Source of the DNA: Myxococcales bacterium
GTDB lineage: Bacteria > Myxococcota_A > Polyangia > Haliangiales > Haliangiaceae
Length of the DNA stretch: 64,000 nucleotides
Direction of reading: 5' to 3'
Assembly: GCA_016717005.1 (NCBI GenBank)
Contig: JADJUF010000008.1
Span: forward strand, 139,501 to 203,500
Part shown: positions 57,993 through 64,000 of the stretch, piece after piece
Numbering within the stretch: position 1 is the first letter of the stretch
How the letters are laid out: the number at the start of each line of letters is the position of its first letter
The notes under the pieces: generated by a model
Databases searched by the model: none
What the model was told of the DNA's origin: nothing
Seen by the model: the letters and a program-made list of their open reading frames with translations, nothing else
Position numbers and translations under genes: made by a program

Positions 57993-59855
57993 ATGTCACG
58001 TCATGTGTCCCTGGTCGCGCGCGCGCTGGCGCTGGTGGTGGCCTGCCTGGTCCTGGCCGGCTGCCCCAAGTCGACCCGCCGCACGCTGGTGCCGCAGGTG
58101 CCCACCACCGGCGACGCCGCCGCCCGGCAGCGGTTCCTGGCCGCGCGCGAGGAGTTCCTGCGCTCGGGGGGCCAGACCGACGAGTTCCGGGCCATCGCCG
58201 ACGAGTTCGCCGGCGACCCGGTCGAGCCGTTCGCGCTGCTCTTCGCCGGCGTCGCGGCCCAGCAGGCCGGCGAGGCCGCCGGCGCGGTCGCCAGCCTCGA
58301 GAAGCTCCTGGCCAAGCCCGACCTCGAGGCCGGCCTGCGCCGCCGCGGCGAGCTCTACCTGGGCCTGGCGACGAGCTACCTGGGCGACGGCGACCGCGCG
58401 GTGCCCCTGCTGGCCGGCAGCGAGGGCGCGATCGAGAACGACGCCGAGCGCGGCGAGTGGCTGGCGGCGCAGGTGCACGCGCACCTGGCGTCGGCGCGCC
58501 CGCTGACGGCGCTGCCGTGGATGGACAAGTTCTGGTCCAAGGCCAGCGCGGCCGAGCGCGGGTACGTGCTCGCGCGCGGCGCCGAGGTGGTCGCGGCGGC
58601 GCCCGGCGCCGACGTGGCGGCGGCCTGGGCGGCGGCCGGCGAGGGCCGGGTCGCGGTCGTGCTCCTGGCCGAGCGGGTCGCGGTCGACCTGGCGGCGACC
58701 GGCGACAGCGCCGGGGCCACCAGCGCGCGCAAGCACGGCGCCGACGCCCGCCGCGCGCTCGATCTGCCCGACCTGGGCCCGCCGGTCACCGCCGACGCCG
58801 CCCCGGTCGCGCCCGGTCGGCTGGGCGCGATCGTCGCGCAGTCCGGCAAGCAGGCCCGCATCGGCGAGCAGATCGCCCGGGGCCTGCACGTCGGCGCGAT
58901 CAGCCTCGGCGCGCTGGCGCCGGCGATCACGATCGTCGACGCCGAGGGCGGCCAGGCCGCGACGGCGGTGGCCACGCTCGCGAACGGCGAGGCGCTGGCG
59001 ATCATCGGCCCGGCCGACGGCGCGTCGGTCGACGCGGCGAGCGCGGCCGCCAGCGACGCCGGCGTGCCGCTGCTGTCGTTGTCGCCGCGGCCCGAGGAGC
59101 GCAGCGGCGGCGGGCGCTGGGTGTTCCATGTCATGCACTCGGCCGAGGCCCGGGCGCGCAGCCTGGCGCGGCGCGCCCACGCCGACGGCGTCCGCACCTT
59201 CGCGGTGCTGCGCCCCGAGAGCGGCTACGGCGCCGCGGTCGCGCGGGCGTTCGCCGAGCAGGTGGCGGCCCAGGGCGACGCGCTGGTCGTCGAGGTCTCG
59301 TACAAGGCCGACACCCGGTCGTTCGCCGGGATCGTCAAGAAGCTCGGCGGCGGCTGGCAGGCGGTGTTCGTGCCTGACACCGCCGACCGGGTCGAGCTGG
59401 TGGCGCCCGCGCTGGCGGCGGCCGGGATGCTCGCGCGCCCGGCCGGGGCCAAGAAGGTCAAGGGCGGCCGGCCGATCGTGCTGCTGTCGACGGTCGAGGG
59501 CGCCGGCGACGACTACCTGCGCGAGGCCGGGCGCTACAGCGAGGGCGCGCTCCTGGCGCCGGGCTACTTCCCGGGGGCCATCGACGAGCGCGGCCTCGAG
59601 TTCGAGCGGCAGTACCAGCTGGCGATCGGCAAGCCGCCGACCGCGGTCGACGCCTACGCCTACGACGCGGTCCGCGCGCTGGCCGCGCTCGGGGCCGGCA
59701 GCCGCGACGAGCTGGCCCGGCGCCTGGCCTCGGCCCGGGTCGACGGGGTGACCGGCGCGATCGGGTTCGACGCCGAGCACCGCCGCAGCGACGACGGCGT
59801 GGTCTACGTGGTCGAGGTCGACGGCGGCGGCGTGGTCGTGCGCGCGATCCGTTGA
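57993..59855 (+). CDS. LpoA/LppC-like lipoprotein: TPR N-terminus and type 1 periplasmic-binding domain
   Basis: The lipoprotein signal of this 620-residue protein is VVACLVLAGC. The N-terminal ~250 residues are helical and TPR-like (FAGVAAQQAGEAAGAVASLE). The C-terminal ~350 residues form a type 1 periplasmic-binding fold (APGRLGAIVAQSGKQARIGE, ALAIIGPADGASVDAASAAA, TFAVLRPESGYGAAVARAFA). The layout matches LpoA, which activates penicillin-binding proteins, and related ligand-binding proteins. PBP activation is inference from layout. Confidence 0.7.
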   Translation: MSRHVSLVARALALVVACLVLAGCPKSTRRTLVPQVPTTGDAAARQRFLAAREEFLRSGGQTDEFRAIADEFAGDPVEPFALLFAGVAAQQAGEAAGAVASLEKLLAKPDLEAGLRRRGELYLGLATSYLGDGDRAVPLLAGSEGAIENDAERGEWLAAQVHAHLASARPLTALPWMDKFWSKASAAERGYVLARGAEVVAAAPGADVAAAWAAAGEGRVAVVLLAERVAVDLAATGDSAGATSARKHGADARRALDLPDLGPPVTADAAPVAPGRLGAIVAQSGKQARIGEQIARGLHVGAISLGALAPAITIVDAEGGQAATAVATLANGEALAIIGPADGASVDAASAAASDAGVPLLSLSPRPEERSGGGRWVFHVMHSAEARARSLARRAHADGVRTFAVLRPESGYGAAVARAFAEQVAAQGDALVVEVSYKADTRSFAGIVKKLGGGWQAVFVPDTADRVELVAPALAAAGMLARPAGAKKVKGGRPIVLLSTVEGAGDDYLREAGRYSEGALLAPGYFPGAIDERGLEFERQYQLAIGKPPTAVDAYAYDAVRALAALGAGSRDELARRLASARVDGVTGAIGFDAEHRRSDDGVVYVVEVDGGGVVVRAIR

Positions 59856-59881
59856 CCGCGCGCGCCGGGGCCGGCTACACC
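59852..59881 (+). promoter_or_regulatory. Promoter of pyrF-rlmB
   Basis: TTGACC (59852-59857), an 18-base spacer, TACACC (59876-59881) and ATG 59888 six bases on. The -35 overlaps the end of the lipoprotein gene. Confidence 0.5.
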
Positions 59882-59887
59882 GCGCCC

Positions 59888-60592
59888 ATGAGCTTCGACC
59901 CCGGCAACCGACTGATCGTCGCGCTCGATGTGCCGGACGCCGCCGCGGCGAGCGCGCTGGCGGCGCGGGTCGGCGCGGCCGCGTCGTGGGTCAAGGTCGG
60001 CCTCGAGCTGTTCATCGCCGAGGGGCCGGCCGTGGTCGCGGCGGCGCGCGCGGCCGGCCACCGGGTCATGCTCGACCTCAAGCTGCACGACATCCCCGAG
60101 ACGGTCGGCCGGGCGATGACCCAGGCCGCGCGCCTCGGCGCCGAGCTGGTCACGGTCCACGCCGGCGGCGGCCGCGCGATGCTGACGGCGGCGGTCGCGG
60201 CCACCGCGGGCACGCCGGCCCGGGTGCTCGCGGTCACCGTGCTGACCTCGATGGCCGACGGGGACCTCGACGACATCGGCGCCCACGGCCCGGTCGCGGC
60301 GCTGGTGGCGCGGCGCGCCGCGCTGGCCGCCGCCGCCGGCTGCCACGGCGTGGTCGCGTCGGCGCAGGAGGCGCGCGCGATCCGCGCGGCGGCCCCGGCC
60401 GGCTTCTTGATCGTCACCCCCGGCATCCGCCCGGCCGGCGCGGCCGCGGGCGATCAGCAGCGGATCGCGACGCCGGCGTCGGCGCGCCGCGACGGCAGCG
60501 ACCTGATCGTCGTGGGGCGACCGATCCGCGACGCCGCCGATCCCGCGGCCGCGGCCCGGGCCATCGTCGCCGAGCTCGAGGCGGCGTCGTGA
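59888..60592 (+). CDS. pyrF: Orotidine 5'-phosphate decarboxylase
   Basis: The 234-residue protein has the catalytic motif LDLKLHDIPETVGRAM with the Lys/Asp tetrad, preceded by IVALDVPD and WVKVGLELF. The C-terminal phosphate loop is IVTPGIRPAG, then LIVVGRPIRDAADP. It converts OMP to UMP, the last step of de novo pyrimidine synthesis. It is coupled to rlmB by a GTGA overlap. Confidence 0.93.
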   Translation: MSFDPGNRLIVALDVPDAAAASALAARVGAAASWVKVGLELFIAEGPAVVAAARAAGHRVMLDLKLHDIPETVGRAMTQAARLGAELVTVHAGGGRAMLTAAVAATAGTPARVLAVTVLTSMADGDLDDIGAHGPVAALVARRAALAAAAGCHGVVASAQEARAIRAAAPAGFLIVTPGIRPAGAAAGDQQRIATPASARRDGSDLIVVGRPIRDAADPAAAARAIVAELEAAS

Positions 60593-61353
60593 CCGACCGC
60601 CTGGTCTACGGCGTCGGGCCGGTGCGCGAGCTGGTCGCGGCGCGGCCGCGCGCGATCACCGTGCTCTACGCGGCGCGCGAGCGCGCCGAGGCCAAGGGCA
60701 AGGACCCGGTGGTCGGCGTCGTCGACAGCGCCCGCCACCAGCACGTGCAGGTCGAGCTGCGGCCGCTGCGCGAGCTCGACAAGCTGGCGCCCGCGGGCGC
60801 GCGCCACCAGGGCGTGATCGCGGTGACCGGCGAGTTCCGCTACGCCGAGCTCGAGGCGCTGTGCGCGCCGGGGCCGACGCCGCCGCTGGTGGTGGTGCTC
60901 GACGGCCTCCAGGATCCGCACAACCTCGGCGCGATCGTGCGCTCGGCGTACCTGTTCGGCGCGACCGGCGTGGTCATCCCCGAGCACCGCGCGACCGAGG
61001 TGACCGCGACCGCGACCAAGGCCTCGGCCGGCGCGACCGAGCTGATCGGCATCGCGCGCGTGCCCAACCTGGTGCGCGCGCTCGAGCAGCTCAAGGCCGC
61101 GGGGTTGTGGGCGTGCGCGGTGGCGGCGGTGCCCGAGGCACGCCCGATCGCGTCGCTCGATCTGCGCGGCCCGCTGGCGCTGGTGGTCGGCGCCGAGGGC
61201 GAGGGCGTCCGACCGCTGGTCGCGCGCACCTGCGATCTGCACGCGCTGATCCCGATGGCGGCGACCGGCGTCGGCTCGCTCAACGCCTCGGTCGCGGCCG
61301 GCGTGGCGCTGTACGAGGTCGCGCGCCAGCGCGGCGCGGGTCGACCCAGCTGA
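60589..61353 (+). CDS. rlmB: TrmH-family rRNA ribose methyltransferase (RlmB type)
   Basis: The 254-residue protein has an N-terminal substrate-binding domain (LVYGVGPVRELVAARP) and a SPOUT domain with the knot motifs LDGLQDPHNLGAIVRSAYLF, ALVVGAEGEGVRPLV and IPMAATGVGSLNASVAAGVA. Bacterial RlmB methylates G2251 of 23S rRNA. GTG 60589 overlaps the pyrF stop. Confidence 0.9.
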   Translation: MTDRLVYGVGPVRELVAARPRAITVLYAARERAEAKGKDPVVGVVDSARHQHVQVELRPLRELDKLAPAGARHQGVIAVTGEFRYAELEALCAPGPTPPLVVVLDGLQDPHNLGAIVRSAYLFGATGVVIPEHRATEVTATATKASAGATELIGIARVPNLVRALEQLKAAGLWACAVAAVPEARPIASLDLRGPLALVVGAEGEGVRPLVARTCDLHALIPMAATGVGSLNASVAAGVALYEVARQRGAGRPS

Positions 61354-61418
61354 CCCGTGGCACGGGGCGGGGCCGGGCTCAGGTCACCGCGACGGCCTGC
61401 ACGCGTCGTGCGTGAGGG

Positions 61419-63809
61419 TCAGGGCAGCGTGACCGGCTGCGCGGTCGCGAAGTCGCGATGCCCGGCGAGGCCGATGGCGCCGTAGCGGCCGTTGCCCCAG
61501 CACCAGAGCTCGCCGGTCGCGGTCAGCGCGCAGCCGTGGCTCCAGCCGAGGCTGACCGCGCTGAAGCCGGTGCCGATCGCCGTCGGGCTGGTGACGTCCC
61601 CGGGATCGCGATCGAGCCCCGCCTGGTAGCTGTCCTCGTCGTTGGCGCCCCAGCACTCGAGCGACCCGCCGCGCACGCCGCACGAGGTGTCACTGCCGGC
61701 CGCCACCGCCGACCAGTCGACGGCGGTGCCCTGGCGGCGCGGGGAGGGCGAGCCCGAGGCGAGCGGGCTGCCCTGATGGCGAGCGTTGTCGCCCCAGCAG
61801 AACAGCGCGCCGACCTCGACGCCGCTGGTGACCGCGCACACGTGATCGCCGAACGCCGCCGGCGCGATCGCGCTGAACGTGAAGCCGGGGATCGCGACCG
61901 GCCCCGACTGCGCCGATGCGCCGGTGCCGAGCTGGCCCTGGTCGCCGCCGCCCCAGCACAGCGCGACGCCCCCGCGCAGGCCGCAGCCGAAGTTGGCGCC
62001 GAGCCCGGGCGAGGTCCACAGGGGCGAGCCGTCCACGGGCTGCGCGTCACCCTGGTTGGCCACCGTCGGCAGGCCCAGGCGGTTGCCCGCGTTCTCACCC
62101 CAGGCGAACAGTCCGCTGGGGCCCGCCGCCTGGGAGCCGTGGTCGGCGAGCGCGAGCTCGCTCGCGTGCAGCGCGCCGCCGCCATCGGAGACCACGGTCG
62201 GGGGGAGGACACCGCCGGCGACCGAGCCGTTGCCGACCCGCCCGTAGGTGGCCTCGCCCCAGCAGCTGACCGTGCCGTCGAGGGCGACCGCGCAGGCGTG
62301 CTCGCTGCCGACCGCGACGTCGAGCGCCGGGCCGACGTCGGGCAGCAGCGTGGGCGTCTCGAGCAGCGCCGCGGGGCCAGGCTGGTTCCAGCCGCCGAAG
62401 TTCTGGCCCCAGCAATAGACCCGCTGATCCGCCATCGCGATCGCGCAGGTCGCGTCCTTGCCGGTGGCGACCGTGCGCCACACGCCGGGCACCTGGACCC
62501 GGACGTGGGCGGTCGCGGTCGTGCCCTGGCCGAGCTGGCCGTCGCTGTTCTTGCCCCAGCAACGGATCGAGCCGTCCACGAGCGCGGCGCAGTGGAACCG
62601 CGTGCCCGAGGCCAGGCGCTCGACGCCGGGTGCGCCCTGGACCGGTCCACCGTAGGTGCGCCGGTACGCGAACGAACCGTCCCCGAGCTCGCCGTCGCTG
62701 CCGTCACCGAAGCATCGCGTGGTCGTGCCGTCGCTGGCGCACGCGCCGTCGCGCGCTGCGCTGAGCGCCGAGACGCCGCTCAGGCCGCTGGGCAGGGCCG
62801 AGACCGGGGCCGGATGGGCGGCGTCGTTGTAGTACCCCCAGCACGAGAGCCCGCTCGTGGTCGTGATCGCGCACGAGTAGGTGTCGCCGATCGCGACCCG
62901 CGCGGCCCCGGCGAGCACGGTCACGTCGGTCGGCTCGTCGTTGTCGACGCCGGTGACCGCGCGCCCGAGCATCCCGTTGGCGTTCTCGCCCCAGCAGTAC
63001 ACGGCATGGTCGCTGGCGACCGCGCAGGTGTGGTTGACGCCGCAGGCGACGTCGGTCCAGGTGCGGGATCCGGCGGTCAGCACCTCGGCGGCGGCCGCCC
63101 GCTGGCCGCCGTCGCCGGCGGGGCCGTCGCCGAGCTGGCCGTAGGCGTCCGAGCCCCAGCACATGAGCGCGCCGGCGACGATCGCGCACGAGTGCGCGGC
63201 GCCGGTGCACAGCGCCGTGGCCCCGGTCAGCGCGGCGCCCGCGCCATCTTTGACCTGGCTCGGCGTCGACGACATGCTGACCATCGCGCCGGTCTGGCCC
63301 GACGTGTTCGAGCCGAAGCACCAGACCACGCCGGCGCGGATGCCACAGGTATGGTTCTGGCCCGCCGCGACGTGCTCCCAGTCGGTGGCGCTGCCAACGA
63401 CGATCGGGGTGCCGGTGCGTTTGATCGACAGCGTGACGCCGAGCTGGCCGCGGCGGTTGTCGCCCCAGCACGCGAGCACGCCCGCGCGGATGGCGCAGGC
63501 GTGGCGGTTGCCGGCCGCGAGATCCTCGATCGGCGACGGCGGCATGGCGTCGATCTCGCGGGCGTCGTCGCCCGGCGCGTCGGGATCGCCGGCGTCGGGC
63601 GCGGGCGCGTCGTCGCCGCCGCACGCGAACGTGTCGCCGCCGCCGTGGCAGAAGCCGTCGGATCCGCACGTCAGCGCTGCCGGGCACCCGCTGGCTGGCG
63701 TGCACGCGAGCTGGCACTCGCCCGGATTCGGGCGGTAGCAGCCGGTGGCCATCACGGCGACGGCGAGCGCCAGCGTGGCGAGGGTACGTCCGCGCGCGGC
63801 GCCGGGCAT
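61419..63809 (-). CDS. RCC1-repeat surface lipoprotein
   Basis: The 796-residue protein has a lipoprotein signal (TLALAVAVMATGCYR) and a short Cys-rich spacer (CQLACTPASGCPAALTCGSD). About a dozen RCC1 repeats follow (LAAGNRHACAIRAGVLACWG, then DNRRGQLG), each with a conserved Cys and CWG, predicting a beta-propeller with disulfides. CACGAT lies six bases before ATG 63809. RCC1 lipoproteins are frequent in myxobacteria; ligands unknown. Confidence 0.85.
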   Translation of the reverse strand: MPGAARGRTLATLALAVAVMATGCYRPNPGECQLACTPASGCPAALTCGSDGFCHGGGDTFACGGDDAPAPDAGDPDAPGDDAREIDAMPPSPIEDLAAGNRHACAIRAGVLACWGDNRRGQLGVTLSIKRTGTPIVVGSATDWEHVAAGQNHTCGIRAGVVWCFGSNTSGQTGAMVSMSSTPSQVKDGAGAALTGATALCTGAAHSCAIVAGALMCWGSDAYGQLGDGPAGDGGQRAAAAEVLTAGSRTWTDVACGVNHTCAVASDHAVYCWGENANGMLGRAVTGVDNDEPTDVTVLAGAARVAIGDTYSCAITTTSGLSCWGYYNDAAHPAPVSALPSGLSGVSALSAARDGACASDGTTTRCFGDGSDGELGDGSFAYRRTYGGPVQGAPGVERLASGTRFHCAALVDGSIRCWGKNSDGQLGQGTTATAHVRVQVPGVWRTVATGKDATCAIAMADQRVYCWGQNFGGWNQPGPAALLETPTLLPDVGPALDVAVGSEHACAVALDGTVSCWGEATYGRVGNGSVAGGVLPPTVVSDGGGALHASELALADHGSQAAGPSGLFAWGENAGNRLGLPTVANQGDAQPVDGSPLWTSPGLGANFGCGLRGGVALCWGGGDQGQLGTGASAQSGPVAIPGFTFSAIAPAAFGDHVCAVTSGVEVGALFCWGDNARHQGSPLASGSPSPRRQGTAVDWSAVAAGSDTSCGVRGGSLECWGANDEDSYQAGLDRDPGDVTSPTAIGTGFSAVSLGWSHGCALTATGELWCWGNGRYGAIGLAGHRDFATAQPVTLP

Positions 63810-63962
63810 CGGCTCATCGTGCCACACCGCGCGCGGGCCGACGATCGCGGCGCGGTTCGTTCGCGGGCGGTGATGTAGGCGGGTGTCCGCCAGCGGGTGA
63901 TCGCCGGCGCCGTGCCGAGCGCCGCGACCGCGCGCGTGCTGATCGCGTATGATCACCCGGGC

Positions 63963-64000
63963 ATGGTGAGCCGCACGACGCCGGGCGCCGACCAGGACAC
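63963..64000 (+). CDS. Start of a gene cut by the window edge
   Basis: ATG 63963 opens a frame (MVSRTTPGADQD) that runs off the right end. TATGAT (63948-63953) lies nine bases upstream, the same promoter-to-start pattern seen elsewhere. Only twelve residues are visible and the family cannot be told. Confidence 0.35.
   Translation, partial: MVSRTTPGADQD

Overview
This is very GC-rich DNA with densely packed genes. Adjacent genes often share ATGA, GTGA or TGATG start/stop overlaps. The content points to a myxobacterium (Myxococcota), probably near the Haliangium/Kofleriaceae side: a Glt/Nfs-type motility or spore-coat envelope operon, an AgmX/PglI-tail protein, an FHA-sigma54 activator, many lipoproteins, TPR and RCC1 proteins, and PilZ. 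The lineage is inferred from gene content only. Layout: (1) 1-1175: the 3' end of a possible UbiB/AarF-like kinase gene, then a non-coding block made of a ~159-bp inverted repeat around three 92-bp tandem repeats. (2) 1176-13064, minus strand: one long operon for a Glt/Nfs envelope machine (two outer-membrane barrels, a periplasmic protein, TPR proteins resembling GltC, GltD and GltE, GltF, FHA/AgmX-tail GltG, a lipoprotein and a third barrel). A divergent FHA-sigma54 activator lies at 13161. (3) 14797-17617: a DUF3570/DUF4266 envelope operon. (4) 17729-21708: an AAA/TPR ATPase and a CCA-adding enzyme. (5) 21821-26515: etfA-etfB plus an ATP-grasp acyl-CoA synthetase-like gene, a small Rieske protein and chorismate synthase. 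(6) 26597-30893: a Cys-rich lipoprotein, a TPR membrane protein and, most interesting, a heavy-metal-associated (HMA) domain gene with an in-frame TGA and a SECIS-like hairpin, a candidate selenoprotein. (7) 31197-38805: housekeeping genes on minus (threonylcarbamoyl-AMP synthase, RlmE, a lone L3, TatD, HEAT proteins, a PSP1 protein, HolB) and a PilZ gene on plus. (8) 38925-48654: aminotransferase, secreted protein, ECF-like sigma factor, CoA-aldehyde dehydrogenase, K+ channel, a two-protease-motif protein, class I aldolase and a Uma2 nuclease. (9) 48761-52278: dnaE. (10) 52336-56750: a stretch of less extreme base composition with an FGE-fold lipoprotein and a large ASH-domain protein with a DUF4157-like leader. 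(11) 56846-64000: TPR-zincin, LpoA-like lipoprotein, pyrF, rlmB, an RCC1 lipoprotein and the start of another gene. Two themes cross the window. First, most transcription units begin with a TAnnnT hexamer only 6-8 nt before the start codon, suggesting leaderless mRNAs. Second, several genes, including essential dnaE, carry single-base frame breaks, often at short homopolymers, which suggests residual assembly indels. I saw no tRNA, rRNA, CRISPR array or insertion sequence.
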